From Opitutaceae bacterium (GTDB lineage: Bacteria > Verrucomicrobiota > Verrucomicrobiia > Opitutales > Opitutaceae), in contig JAWLBB010000002.1 in assembly GCA_041395105.1 (NCBI GenBank), positions 434,001-498,000 of the forward strand: a stretch of 64,000 bases of DNA, read 5' to 3'. Of this stretch, positions 1 through 9,576 are shown piece after piece; within the stretch, counting starts at the first letter, position 1; each line of letters starts with the position of its first letter. The notes below the pieces were generated by a model. The model was not told the DNA's origin and searched no databases. It was given only the letters and a program-made list of their open reading frames with translations. The position numbers were made by a program, and so were the translations under genes.

Positions 1-1
1 C

Positions 2-1573
2 GCCAGCCGGATCATCGGGAAACTGACCGAGGACGCCGAACTGAACGATGCGGTCTCGATCGATCTGGCCGGCCCCGGCTTCATCAATTTCCGGTTGAAA
101 CCCGCCTTTCTTCTTAAGTGGCTGCAGACGTTTTCGACCGAAGATGACCTGAGGAGCGGAGCCGGTGCTTTCTACCACGGCAAACGGGTGGTGGTCGACT
201 TCGGTTCACCCAACACCGCGAAGCAGATGCACGTCGGCCACATCCGCTCGCTCGTCATCGGTGAAGCCATCTGCCGGCTGCTGGCCTTCTGCGGGGCGGA
301 CGTCGTCCGCGACAATCATCTGGGCGACTGGGGCACGCCCTACGGAAAGATCTTCTACGCCTACAAACGCTTTCTGGACCCGGTTGCCCTCCGGGACGAC
401 CCCCTCGAGGAGCTCGAGCGGCTCTACAAGCAGGGTGACCTCGCCACCCGCGAGGATGCCGACGCACTCGAGGAAGCCCGGGGAGAACTGGTCAAGCTTC
501 AGGCCGGTGACCCGGAAAGCCTCGCTCTCTGGGAACGGATCAACACCCTGACCCTGGAGGCACTCCAGGCCACCTACGATCGTCTCGGCATTCACTACGA
601 TGTCGTTCTTGGAGAAAGCTTCTACCGGGACAAGGTCGACCAAGTCTATCACGAGCTGACCGCCCGGGCCATCGCGGAGGAGAGCGATGGCGCCCTGGTC
701 GTCTTCCACCCGGATCATCCCCGGTTCAAGACCCAGCCGTTCATCGTGCGAAAATCCGACGGGGCCAGCAACTACGCCTCGACCGACCTTGCCACCATGC
801 TCTACCGGTTGGAGCATTTTCGAGCGGACATGATCATCATCGTGACCGACAGCCGGCAGGGTGACCATTTCGAGCAACTGGAACTCACCACCCGCAAGTG
901 GTTCGCCGCCACCGGACGCAGCATGCCGGAATTCCACCATGTCACTTTCGGGACGATTCTTGGTGAGGACGGCAAGGCGATCAAGACCCGCAGCGGCGAT
1001 CCGATCCGGCTGAAGACCCTGCTCAACGAGTCCCGGGACCGGGCACTTCAAACCGTGCGATCCAAAAGCCCCGACCTGCCAGAAGCGGAGAGCCTGGAAA
1101 TCGCCGAAGCCGTCGGGATCGGTGCCGTGATCTACGCCGATCTCAGCCAGAATCGGACCGGAGACTATGTTTTCTCCTGGGACAAACTCCTCAGCCTCGA
1201 AGGAAACACCGCCCCCTACCTGCAGTATGCGGCCGCCCGGATCCACAGCATCTTCCGCCGATCGGGGGACGGACTGGTCGAGGATCCGGCCCGGGCCTCG
1301 GTCTTCGACACCCCGGAGGAACTCGCTCTGGCCGGCAAGATCATTGCCTTTGTCTCGATCATCCAACAGACCGCGGCTTCCCTGCGTCCCCATTACCTCT
1401 GCACCTACCTCTATGAACTGGCCGGTCTGTTCAGCAGCTTCTACAACGCCAACCGCGTCCTCGTTGACGAGGAAGACATCCGCCAGCGTCGTCTGCTCCT
1501 CTGCCGCCGGGTCCTGCTTATCCTCGAGACCGGTCTTCATCTTCTGGCCATTCGGACGATGAAACGGATGTAA
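2..1573 (+). CDS. argS: Arginyl-tRNA synthetase, 5' end cut by window edge
   Basis: Charges tRNA-Arg with arginine in the cytoplasm (class I aminoacyl-tRNA synthetase). The frame is open from base 2 without a start codon, so the gene begins upstream; at least 523 residues are present. The first visible residues include AGPGFINFRL, typical of the end of the ArgRS N-terminal domain. SPNTAKQMHVGHIRS holds the HIGH-type signature (HVGH), and IKTRSG stands where the KMSKS-like loop is expected. The helical anticodon-binding domain runs to the end, finishing in AIRTMKRM. A TTG at 95 lies in frame but would remove conserved N-terminal sequence, so it is not the start. Confidence 0.96.
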   Translation, partial: ASRIIGKLTEDAELNDAVSIDLAGPGFINFRLKPAFLLKWLQTFSTEDDLRSGAGAFYHGKRVVVDFGSPNTAKQMHVGHIRSLVIGEAICRLLAFCGADVVRDNHLGDWGTPYGKIFYAYKRFLDPVALRDDPLEELERLYKQGDLATREDADALEEARGELVKLQAGDPESLALWERINTLTLEALQATYDRLGIHYDVVLGESFYRDKVDQVYHELTARAIAEESDGALVVFHPDHPRFKTQPFIVRKSDGASNYASTDLATMLYRLEHFRADMIIIVTDSRQGDHFEQLELTTRKWFAATGRSMPEFHHVTFGTILGEDGKAIKTRSGDPIRLKTLLNESRDRALQTVRSKSPDLPEAESLEIAEAVGIGAVIYADLSQNRTGDYVFSWDKLLSLEGNTAPYLQYAAARIHSIFRRSGDGLVEDPARASVFDTPEELALAGKIIAFVSIIQQTAASLRPHYLCTYLYELAGLFSSFYNANRVLVDEEDIRQRRLLLCRRVLLILETGLHLLAIRTMKRM

Positions 1574-1630
1574 ACAGGACGTCGGGTGAAGATCCGGGGG
1601 AATCCGTGCCCGGTCGCGGACTTGCCGGTT

Positions 1631-1663
1631 TTCTCAGATCCTCCCTAACGTTTTCACTGAGAA
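1631..1663 (+). terminator. Inverted repeat downstream of argS
   Basis: TTCTCAG (1631-1637) and CTGAGAA (1657-1663) form a perfect 7-bp inverted repeat around a 19-nt T-rich loop, in the 147-bp gap between argS and the next gene. It could be a weak terminator or an operator. No clean T-run follows, so the call is tentative. Confidence 0.25.
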
Positions 1664-1720
1664 CGACCGATACATTCCCCTTGAAGCACACCAGGTCCCG
1701 GTTTTAGCGCCATTCAGAAC

Positions 1721-2485
1721 ATGATCACCCAAATGGAGGAGTATTATATCCGCAAAGAGGGCGACGAGGACTCCCGCGGTCCTTTCACCCTGGATCAACT
1801 GTCGTCCCTCGTCGAAGCAGAGCAGGTCGATCGGGATACTTTCTACTACGAGGCTACGTCGGAAAAATGGGTGCAGATCTCCACCAATGAGGATCTTGTG
1901 GCCTTTCTCTTTCCGGAACGACGCCGACTGAAGGTCAAACCCAAGGACACGGTTTCAACCCTGAACGTCAAACGGGAGGATGACCGACCCATCGTGGTCG
2001 ACGACATGCTGGCCGCCGCCGAAGGACGCACCAGCGAAACCGCCGGGAAACGGGATCCGACCGGAGCAATGGCCAACGCGGCCATCTGGGGACTTCGGTT
2101 CGGTTCCCTCATCATGATCATCAGTTCCTTCGGACTTCTGGTCACCAATCTCGACGCAGTCACCGAACTGGACGTCTGGTCGATCATGACCAACCCGTTC
2201 ACTATTGCCGGTCTGATCGATCTTCTTCTAGGCGGAATTCTCTTTCTCGGCAGTCCCGGAGTCTACCCGTGGGTCAAACTCCGCGCGGCCATCGGCGGCG
2301 GATTCTTCGCTTTTCTCTTCTGGTCACAGGGCGACCTGAACATGGTCTACGCTTCAATCGCGACCTCCGTCGGTCTCTACTTCTGCACCGTCTTCCTGAA
2401 TCTGGGGATGGTCTTCCTGACCGGACTGCTGGGACTGGCCGGGGCTGGCTGGTTCGCCTACACCATGATGCTGAGCGGCGGTTGA
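1721..2485 (+). CDS. GYF_2-domain membrane protein of unknown role
   Basis: A 254-residue protein. Residues 6-55 resemble the bacterial GYF_2 domain: YYIRKEGDEDSRGPF begins it and a W (EKWVQI) closes it. A charged linker of about 60 residues follows. Residues 115-250 then contain four hydrophobic segments (starting near SLIMIISSFG, FTIAGLIDLL, AIGGGFFAFL and VGLYFCTVFL), so the GYF part is probably cytoplasmic and the rest is in the inner membrane. GYF_2 domains are thought to bind peptides. The sequence gives no substrate or pathway. The start could also be the ATG at 1733. Confidence 0.75.
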   Translation: MITQMEEYYIRKEGDEDSRGPFTLDQLSSLVEAEQVDRDTFYYEATSEKWVQISTNEDLVAFLFPERRRLKVKPKDTVSTLNVKREDDRPIVVDDMLAAAEGRTSETAGKRDPTGAMANAAIWGLRFGSLIMIISSFGLLVTNLDAVTELDVWSIMTNPFTIAGLIDLLLGGILFLGSPGVYPWVKLRAAIGGGFFAFLFWSQGDLNMVYASIATSVGLYFCTVFLNLGMVFLTGLLGLAGAGWFAYTMMLSGG

Positions 2486-2560
2486 CCGCCTTCCCCCAGC
2501 CGTCTCGAAGGGACATTCCGGAGATTGCTCCGCGGTCTGGTATCTGCATGAATTCGCCTC

Positions 2561-4039
2561 ATGCCGAGTGCCCTTGACCGACTCTACCAGCCGTTGACCG
2601 GCATCCCGTCAAGGGTCCGAACCCTTTTCAAGAGTGAGATCTGGACCGCCGCCGCTCTGGAGGACCGGTCCATTCGCGGTCGGCTGTTCTCCGTCCTGCG
2701 CATCGTCTCCCTTGTCTGGGTCGGACTGGTGGAGCACAAACTGGTAAGCCGGGCCGCCGCCCTGAGTTACAGTTCCTTGCTCGGAATCGGACCCCTGATC
2801 GGCATTGCGGTGCTCTTCTCAGGATTCGCTCTCGACCGGGGCAATACCGACGAGGTCGTCCGGCTGATCAACAAGGGGATCCTCTTCATCGCCCCGCAGG
2901 TGGGAGACTTCGAGTCCTATTCGGACGCCTCGGCCCTCGAAGGCGAAGGCGGCCTGGCCCCGACCAATCCGCATCTCACGACGATGCTCGAGAATTTCAT
3001 CGAGGGCAGCAAGTCGGCCACGGTCGGGTTGGTCGGTGGCCTCATTCTGATCCTCATCGTCATCCAGCTCTTTTCTTCGATCGAGGATGCCTTCAATACC
3101 ATATGGGGCGTTCGCCGCGGCCGCAACTGGCTCCTGCGCATCGTTCTCTACTGGACGGTGGTGACCCTCGGCGCCGTTCTCGCCTTCGCCAGCCTGACCC
3201 TCCTCTCGGCTTCGACTTTCCTTTCAGGACTCGGAAACCTGCCGATGGGAGGCGCCATCCAGTCTTTCATCTCCAGCTCGGGCTGGCTGGTTTCGTTCAC
3301 GGTCCTCATCATCCTCCTGACCGCATTCTACCGCTTCATCCCGAGCACCCGGGTCAACTGGCTGCCCGCCATCATCGGGGCGTTCGTCGTGGTTATCCTT
3401 CTCAATCTCAACAATCACCTCGCCTTCCTTTACTTTCGCCGGGTGGTCCTGACCCAGAGCCTCTATGGATCGGTCGGCATCCTGGTCGTCTTCATGGTCG
3501 GGATGTTCACCTTCTGGCTGATCGTCCTGAGCGGCGGCCAGATCACCTATGCGATTCAGAACGCCAGCTTCCAGAGCAGTCGGGCCGCCTGGAACGCGCT
3601 CAGTTTCCGCACCCGGGAATTGGTTTCTTTCCTTGTCCTCGGGCTGGTCTGTCGGCGTTTCCACGACTGTCAGTCGCCCTACACCGCATCCGATCTGGCC
3701 GCCCTGACCCGGATCCCCAATCAGCTTCTCAATGAAAGCCTGAGCAAACTCCAGGACCTCGGACTCGTCATCGCCATCCCACCCGCCAAGGATGATTCCT
3801 CCCTGGATCACAGCTTCCAGCCCGCCCGTCCTCTGGAAAGTATCCGGGTGGCGGATTTCCGGACCGGGTTTGCCGATCTCGGGGAAAGACCCGCCGGGAC
3901 CGAACCGCAGGACCTGGATCCAGCCGTGCTCGCTTACTGGCAACGCGGAAGAGACGCCATGATCCAGAGCTATGGCGCCGCCACCATGGCCGACCTCATC
4001 AAGGAGGCCGGTCGACGGGAATCCGCGGGCCAACCCTGA
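2561..4039 (+). CDS. YihY/BrkB family inner-membrane protein
   Basis: 492 residues, on the long side for the YihY/BrkB (formerly 'RNase BN') family. The core at about 45-350 has the typical six hydrophobic segments. AALSYSSLLGIGPLIGI is the conserved first segment, and SIEDAFNTIWGVRRGRNW lies in the conserved loop before the third. A C-terminal extension at about 355-430 (SDLAALTRIPNQLLNESL) resembles a winged helix, as in longer members of the family. The family's transport or other function is not settled. It follows the GYF gene by 75 bp on the same strand. Confidence 0.88.
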   Translation: MPSALDRLYQPLTGIPSRVRTLFKSEIWTAAALEDRSIRGRLFSVLRIVSLVWVGLVEHKLVSRAAALSYSSLLGIGPLIGIAVLFSGFALDRGNTDEVVRLINKGILFIAPQVGDFESYSDASALEGEGGLAPTNPHLTTMLENFIEGSKSATVGLVGGLILILIVIQLFSSIEDAFNTIWGVRRGRNWLLRIVLYWTVVTLGAVLAFASLTLLSASTFLSGLGNLPMGGAIQSFISSSGWLVSFTVLIILLTAFYRFIPSTRVNWLPAIIGAFVVVILLNLNNHLAFLYFRRVVLTQSLYGSVGILVVFMVGMFTFWLIVLSGGQITYAIQNASFQSSRAAWNALSFRTRELVSFLVLGLVCRRFHDCQSPYTASDLAALTRIPNQLLNESLSKLQDLGLVIAIPPAKDDSSLDHSFQPARPLESIRVADFRTGFADLGERPAGTEPQDLDPAVLAYWQRGRDAMIQSYGAATMADLIKEAGRRESAGQP

Positions 4040-4103
4040 CAGGATTGCCCGTTGACACGGGTCATCCGGGGTCTACGCTCCCGCCTTTTTATCCCTCAAT
4101 GCT

Positions 4104-5765
4104 ATGATCTCCTGGCTGCAGACGCGCTTCCAGAAACACTATCAGGTTCTTTTCCTGGTACTCCTCGCCGTTGTCATTGTCTCCTTCGTCTTCACGATCG
4201 GAGCATCGCCCGGAATCGGGAACGCCGAGCGTTCCGGTGCCCGTCGGGAAATCTTCGGCCTCCCCTTCACCACTGAACAGGATCAGCGCGACTTCTCCGA
4301 GGTTGCCCAGATCAGCGCCTACCTCCAGACGGGGCGTCCTTCCCTCGGTGACAACCAGCTGCAGGACTACGCGTTCCAGCGGGCCGCTGCCCTCTCCATC
4401 GCCTCGAGTCTCCACCTTCCCATGCCGACCGAGGCTCAACTGGCGGATTATATACAGAACCTGCCCGCCTTCGCCGGCAGCAACGGAGAATACGATCCGA
4501 CGCGGTATGCCAATTTCCTGGACGGGATCAAAAGAAATCCCCAGATGTCCGAATCGATCATCGCGTATGTCCTGAGGGATGATTTCCGCGCCAATCTGGT
4601 CAATGAGCTGGTCGGCGGTCCGGGTTACGTCCTCGAAGCGGAAATCAAGAGTCAGCAGGAGCGGTTGCAGTCCGTCTGGTCAATCGCCGAGGCAACCCTC
4701 GCGCTCTCGGATTTTCAGCCGGTCATCGAGCCGACCGACGAGGAGCTCGAAACCTTTTTTCAGGAGAACACCTTCCGATACGAAATCCCCGAGCGCGCGG
4801 AGGTCGACTACCTGACCTTTGCTTCGTCCCGGCTCATCGACTCGATCGAACTGAAGGATGCCGACGTCGTCTCCTACTTTGAGGCCAACAAGACCCGTTT
4901 CCAGCCACCCCCGCCCCCAGCCGATCCGGCGACCGGGGAAGCGGCCGAGGCGCCGGCGGAAGTGCAGCTCGCCGATGTGAGGGATCAGGTGGAGTCCGAG
5001 ATGAAACTGAATGCGGCCCGCAATTCCGCTGTGCGGATCGCGTCGGATTTCGCCTATGCGCTCTTCGAGAATGGGATCAAACCCGGCTCGGAGCAGCTGA
5101 ACCGGATGATCCGCGATGCCGATCTGCCGCTGCAGTCCGCCCCGCCTTTTGCCCGCAGTGAAACCCCGGCCGGTCTCTCCTGGACACCCCAGATCGCGTC
5201 AGAAGCGTTCAAATTGACCCCGGACCACTGGTTTTCGGATCCCCTGACCACCGGCAATGATGTCATCCTCATTTTCTACCGGGATCGATTGGCCCCTTAT
5301 ACGCCCGAATTCGAGTCTGTGCGCGCGGCCGTGACCGCCGACTACCTGGCCGAGCGCAAACGTGAACTCTTCGTCGAAAAGGGGCAGGAACTCACCGCGG
5401 GGTTGCGCGCCGCTCTGGCCTCCGGCCAGTCCTTCGCCGAAGCGGCCGAAGCGGCCGGTCTGGAAACCAGGGAGTGGGATGGGTTCACCCTGCGAAACCC
5501 GCCCGAGGGCATCGACTACAACCTCCTCTCCCGACTCGACCCGATCCCGACCGGCGGGGTTTCCGACATGGTGGTGGCCCGCGACAAGGGCTCTATCCTG
5601 CATGTCATCTCGAAGTCCCTGCCGGCCGACGGTGCAGTTGAAGAAGACACCGAGCAAATGCGTGAACAGATCGCCGGGCTCAACGCCAATGTCAGCCGGA
5701 GCCTTGTCTACTCGGACATGATCCGGGACGAGCTGATCCGCTCGGGGCTCGCCACCGAGCCCTGA
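4104..5765 (+). CDS. PpiD/SurA-like periplasmic folding factor
   Basis: 553 residues. One N-terminal transmembrane anchor (VLFLVLLAVVIVSFVFTIG, about 16-34) follows a short basic segment, the layout of PpiD, so the bulk should be in the periplasm. The N-terminal half is helical and SurA_N-like (PSLGDNQLQDYAFQRAAAL and onward). The middle has a proline-rich break (PPPPPADPATGEAAEAP). The rest resembles the flanks of PpiD-type parvulin regions, but I cannot point to a convincing catalytic parvulin core. A chaperone-only role is therefore possible. It lies 25 bp before a zinc-ribbon gene and upstream of tolC. Confidence 0.72.
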   Translation: MISWLQTRFQKHYQVLFLVLLAVVIVSFVFTIGASPGIGNAERSGARREIFGLPFTTEQDQRDFSEVAQISAYLQTGRPSLGDNQLQDYAFQRAAALSIASSLHLPMPTEAQLADYIQNLPAFAGSNGEYDPTRYANFLDGIKRNPQMSESIIAYVLRDDFRANLVNELVGGPGYVLEAEIKSQQERLQSVWSIAEATLALSDFQPVIEPTDEELETFFQENTFRYEIPERAEVDYLTFASSRLIDSIELKDADVVSYFEANKTRFQPPPPPADPATGEAAEAPAEVQLADVRDQVESEMKLNAARNSAVRIASDFAYALFENGIKPGSEQLNRMIRDADLPLQSAPPFARSETPAGLSWTPQIASEAFKLTPDHWFSDPLTTGNDVILIFYRDRLAPYTPEFESVRAAVTADYLAERKRELFVEKGQELTAGLRAALASGQSFAEAAEAAGLETREWDGFTLRNPPEGIDYNLLSRLDPIPTGGVSDMVVARDKGSILHVISKSLPADGAVEEDTEQMREQIAGLNANVSRSLVYSDMIRDELIRSGLATEP

Positions 5766-5790
5766 TCCCAAACCGCTGATCGCGCGGGGC

Positions 5791-6039
5791 ATGCCCCTCC
5801 AACGTTATCGCCCTCTCAAGCCCCCCTGCCGCATCTGCGGCCAGGGATTCGAGATCGTTGGATCCACCGGTGACCCTCCCCTGACTGAATGCCCGACCTG
5901 CGGTCAACTGGTCATTCCGGCAGGTCCTCAAGCCGTTTCATCTCCCCAGCTGACCCGTCCCGTCGGCCCCGCAGAGGCCAGGACGGCCGGATTCAAGGTC
6001 TTCCGAAAGACATCGGACGGGAGTCTTGAGCGCCTGTAG
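5791..6039 (+). CDS. Small zinc-ribbon (FmdB-like) protein
   Basis: 82 residues. Two CxxC pairs, CRICGQGF (from residue 10) and CPTCGQLV (from residue 33), have the spacing of a FmdB-type zinc ribbon. A proline-rich tail follows. Small proteins of this kind are common and usually lack a known role; regulation or RNA binding has been proposed for some. It lies 25 bp after the PpiD-like gene, so the two are probably co-transcribed. Confidence 0.7.
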   Translation: MPLQRYRPLKPPCRICGQGFEIVGSTGDPPLTECPTCGQLVIPAGPQAVSSPQLTRPVGPAEARTAGFKVFRKTSDGSLERL

Positions 6040-6164
6040 ACGGCCCGACCCACCGACCGAGGCATCAAATGCCCGTTCGCCGATTTCGGGATTTGCGTAA
6101 CTTTTCCTGTTGCACAGGGTATTGAATGTGGCGCCGGAACGGCACACCAATCCACCGATAGATC

Positions 6165-7724
6165 ATGGTTTCTGGAAAACTCAATTCCCCTCTCGCCCGT
6201 GTCATTCAGGGCACCTTGCTGCTGCATCTCATCTCCCCGGTCCTGCCCGCCCAGGAGAACACTCCGGTTCCGCCCAGACTGCGGATCGAGGACTGCATCG
6301 AAAAGGCCCTCCAGCACAACCTTGCCCTGCAGGCCGAACGCATCGATCCGGAACTGGCCAGGGAGCAGACCCAGATCGCCCGAGGCGAGTTCGATCCCGC
6401 CCTTAATGCCATGGCCAATACCCGCACCGTCCAGCAGAGTTCCTCAAGAAGCGATCTCGACGGCTCCGACGGTCCCCGCAATGAAAGCATCGATGCCCGC
6501 ATCGGCGTCAGCAAGAAGGTGGACACCGGCGCCACCGTCTCGGTCAGCACCAATATGGGTCGGGTCCTCACCAATTCCGAATTCTCGACCCTGAACCCGG
6601 CCTACGACGCCGATGTCTCGCTTACCCTCCGTCAACCGCTCCTCAACGGATTCGGAACTGATGTCAACCGGGCCGCCCGCAACCGAAGCCTGGTCGGGGT
6701 TGACCGGGCCGATTTTGTCCTTCAGTCGCGGGTCCTCGACATTGTGCAGCAGACCGAGGCCGCGTTCTATAATCTGGCTTTCCAACGGGCCACCCTCCGG
6801 GTGCGCCAGAGCGCCCGCGACGTAGCCGAAAAGTTCCTCGAAGAAAACCGCTTCCGGCGCTCCAGCGGAATGGCCACCAATCTGGATGTGACCCAGGCCG
6901 AGGTTGGATTGGCCGACCAGAACGCCCTCGTTCTTGACAGTGAGCAGGGCGTCAATGACGCCGAGGACCTTCTGCGCACCCTGATCGGCGATCTCCCCTT
7001 TGACACCCCGATCGAAGAACTGGAGGTTGATCTCTCCACCGGGGAGATCCCGTCCGTGGCGGCGGCCTACGGCACCGCCCTGAAGTTCCAGCCTGAATAC
7101 CACTCGGCCGTCTCATTTTCGGAGCAGCTCAAGTACGATGTCATTCTCGCCCGCAGTGGCAGCAAACCCAACCTGGACCTCGGCGGAGCGGTCGGCTTCA
7201 CCGGACTCGACGACTCCTACCGCAATGCCTACGAGGGCGTTCCGACCGGGGACGGCTACCATTGGCAGATTGACCTGACTCTCAACGTGCCCTGGGGCCG
7301 ACGGGAAGGCCGGGCCCGGCTTCGGCAGACCGAGCTCATCCTTCAACGGGAGGAATTGCGTATCCAGGATCTGGAGAGAACGATGATGATGGATATCCGC
7401 AAGGCGGTCCGTGCCGCTGAGACCGGGGTGGAGCGGGTCAATATCGCCCAATTGCGCAGCCGACTCAGCCGGGAGGAATACGAATTGGAAAAGGCGAAAT
7501 TCGAAGCCGGTCTGAGCACAAGCCGTCTCGTTCTCGATGCCCAGCAACGCGCCGATCAGGCCCGGGTCAGCGAGTTCATGGCCTTTGTTGAGCTGAAGAA
7601 CGCCTGGTCGGAACTCCAGCGCGTCCAGGGTATCTCCCTCTCCACCTACGGGATCGCCATGCTGCCACCGCCGGCCGAGTCCGGTTCGAAGAGCGAGGAG
7701 ACATCAAACTCCCCCGCCTCCTGA
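6165..7724 (+). CDS. TolC-family outer-membrane efflux protein
   Basis: 519 residues. An N-terminal signal peptide ends near SPVLPAQE. LRIEDCIEKALQHNLALQA is the typical start of an outer-membrane efflux protein (OEP) domain, and two OEP repeats of long helices and short strands follow. SLTLRQPLLNGFG (about 150) and ALRNRSL-like helices match the outer-membrane strand and helix pattern. It would form the outer-membrane channel of a type I secretion or RND/ABC efflux pump, but no partner pump is encoded in the window. Its last 79 bp overlap the 3' end of miaA on the other strand. Confidence 0.9.
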   Translation: MVSGKLNSPLARVIQGTLLLHLISPVLPAQENTPVPPRLRIEDCIEKALQHNLALQAERIDPELAREQTQIARGEFDPALNAMANTRTVQQSSSRSDLDGSDGPRNESIDARIGVSKKVDTGATVSVSTNMGRVLTNSEFSTLNPAYDADVSLTLRQPLLNGFGTDVNRAARNRSLVGVDRADFVLQSRVLDIVQQTEAAFYNLAFQRATLRVRQSARDVAEKFLEENRFRRSSGMATNLDVTQAEVGLADQNALVLDSEQGVNDAEDLLRTLIGDLPFDTPIEELEVDLSTGEIPSVAAAYGTALKFQPEYHSAVSFSEQLKYDVILARSGSKPNLDLGGAVGFTGLDDSYRNAYEGVPTGDGYHWQIDLTLNVPWGRREGRARLRQTELILQREELRIQDLERTMMMDIRKAVRAAETGVERVNIAQLRSRLSREEYELEKAKFEAGLSTSRLVLDAQQRADQARVSEFMAFVELKNAWSELQRVQGISLSTYGIAMLPPPAESGSKSEETSNSPAS

Positions 7725-8626
7725 AGCTCGACCACCCGGTGCGGGGCCAGCTGGGTCCGGTACCAGGAAAGTTGCTTGCGAACGAGCCGGCGGGTGCTTC
7801 CGGCAATTGCCTCGGCCAGGTCGTCGAGCGGTCCGGGATGCGCCAGCCAGGCAATCGTTTCACGATAACCGACCGCACGGACCCCGCTCGGGTTCTTCGC
7901 CAGTCCGCGCTTCAGGAGCCCCTCCACTTCGCCGACCAGCCCCGCCTCGAGCATCGCGGAGATCCGCTTCCGGATCCGCCGGTCAAGCGCATCGCGATCG
8001 CGGACCAGGCGAACGGTCCGCTTCCGGGCCCGGATGAGTGAATTGCTCCGAGCCTTCATCGCCGAACGCAGGCTGAGCAGGTCCCGCCCCGAAACCAGGC
8101 ATCGCTCCAGGGCGCGTGTCACCCTCCGCGGGTTCTTCAGGTCCAGGCCGCCCAGACCCGCGGGATTGAGAGCCTGCAACTCACGGACGAGGGATGGAAG
8201 CCCATCCCGCTGCAAGCGCCGACCAACCTCGGCGCGGATTTCGTCCGGAACCTCGACCGCATCGACGACCGGCCGATAAAAAGCCTGCAGGTAGAAGCCG
8301 GTCGCCCCGCAGACCAGGACCGGTTTCCCCCGACCGAGAATATCTTCAACCACCGCCTCGGCCCGCTCAACGAAGGACCGGATATCCAACGGCTGATCGA
8401 CCTCGGCAATATCGATCAGGTGATGAGGAACCCGGGATCGCTCCCGGAGAGTCGGCTTCGCCGTCCCGATATCCATTCCCCGGTAGAAGAGAAGCGGATC
8501 GCAGGAGACGATCTCGGCCTGGTGAGCTTCCGCCCAGGCCAGGGACAACTCCGTTTTGCCGACCGCCGTGGCTCCGGTGAGCACATGAATGACCGGGGCG
8601 TCGTCCCGGGCCTGATCGATATCCAT
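7646..8626 (-). CDS. miaA: tRNA dimethylallyltransferase
   Basis: 326 residues. It transfers a dimethylallyl group to adenosine-37 of tRNAs that read UNN codons. A P-loop, TGATAVGKT (17-25), is followed by EIVSCDPLLFYRGMDIGTAKP; MiaA enzymes normally have D-S-x-Q-x-Y-x-x-M-D-I-G-T here, so S/Q are replaced by P/L. VPHHLIDI and VCGATGFYLQAF are further MiaA signatures. The C-terminal part contains GYRETIAWL, close to the usual GYRQ. The 3' end overlaps tolC by 79 bp, convergently. Confidence 0.95.
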   Translation of the reverse strand: MDIDQARDDAPVIHVLTGATAVGKTELSLAWAEAHQAEIVSCDPLLFYRGMDIGTAKPTLRERSRVPHHLIDIAEVDQPLDIRSFVERAEAVVEDILGRGKPVLVCGATGFYLQAFYRPVVDAVEVPDEIRAEVGRRLQRDGLPSLVRELQALNPAGLGGLDLKNPRRVTRALERCLVSGRDLLSLRSAMKARSNSLIRARKRTVRLVRDRDALDRRIRKRISAMLEAGLVGEVEGLLKRGLAKNPSGVRAVGYRETIAWLAHPGPLDDLAEAIAGSTRRLVRKQLSWYRTQLAPHRVVELQEAGEFDVSSLFEPDSAGGGSMAIP

Positions 8627-8747
8627 TCATGTCACAATTCTGGAAAATCGATCCCGGCGACAAGTAATTACTCGCGCCCGGCCCCCCCGATCCTTATCCG
8701 AAAGCTGGAAACGGCGATCATCCCGAGCGATTGACCCAGCCCGCAAC

Positions 8748-9569
8748 ATGAAGAAAAAGGACCGCTACCGCACCATCATCCTGTCCGACGTTCACCTCGG
8801 CACGCCCAACTGCAAGGTCCGGGAGGTGATCCATTTTCTGAAACGCACCCGCTCCGACAGGCTTATCCTGAATGGCGATATCATCGATTGCTGGCAGCTC
8901 AAGAAGGGCAGTCAATGGACGAACGATCACACCCGTTTTGTCCGTCTGATCCTGAAGAAGATGGAGAGGCGGGACACGGAGATCATCTACCTGCGGGGCA
9001 ACCATGACGATGTCCTGGCCCGCTTCCTTCCCCTCTCGGTCGGGACCTTCCAGCTGGCGGAGGATTATGTCCTGGAGAGCACCAACGGCCGCTATCTCGT
9101 GCTCCACGGCGATGTCTTCGATTCAGTCATCAAGAACGTGGTCTTCCTCGCGCACCTCGGCGACCTCGGCTACCAGTTCCTCATGTCCATCAACCGGATC
9201 TACAACCATTACCGGACCTGGCGGGGCAAGGATTACTTTTCCCTGAGCAAGGCGATCAAGGCCAAGGTCAAAAGCGCGGTTTCCTTCATCTCCCGTTTCG
9301 AGGAGAAAATCGCCGCTCTCGCCCGTTCCCGGGACTGCCGGGGGGTCATAGTCGGGCACATCCACACTCCGGACGACAAGATGATCGATGGTATCCACTA
9401 CCTGAATTCCGGTGACTGGGTGGAGTCGCTTACGGCAATCGGCGAAACCCACGAGGGCGAATTCGAACTGATCGAATTCGGCCGCTTTCTGGAGCGCCAA
9501 CCCATGATCGAACAGGAGGAGGAACCACCGGAGCCGCCCCTGCCCATCGCCGACGCGATTCGACTCTGA
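8748..9569 (+). CDS. LpxH-like metallophosphoesterase
   Basis: 273 residues with the full metallophosphoesterase motif set in order: DVHLG (about 14), NGDIID (about 43), RGNHDD (about 83), VLHGDVFD (about 119) and VGHIHTP (about 203). The closest family is the UDP-2,3-diacylglucosamine pyrophosphatase (LpxH)-like group. A role in lipid A or a related envelope precursor is therefore likely, but the protein belongs to the looser LpxH-like clade and its substrate is not certain. The C-terminal tail is acidic and proline-rich (EQEEEPPEPPLP). No other lipid A gene is adjacent. Confidence 0.85.
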   Translation: MKKKDRYRTIILSDVHLGTPNCKVREVIHFLKRTRSDRLILNGDIIDCWQLKKGSQWTNDHTRFVRLILKKMERRDTEIIYLRGNHDDVLARFLPLSVGTFQLAEDYVLESTNGRYLVLHGDVFDSVIKNVVFLAHLGDLGYQFLMSINRIYNHYRTWRGKDYFSLSKAIKAKVKSAVSFISRFEEKIAALARSRDCRGVIVGHIHTPDDKMIDGIHYLNSGDWVESLTAIGETHEGEFELIEFGRFLERQPMIEQEEEPPEPPLPIADAIRL

Positions 9570-9576
9570 GAGGGCC

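Noticed and set aside
206..1540. 444-codon reverse-strand frame over argS
   Set aside because: Antisense to argS, no recognisable motif.
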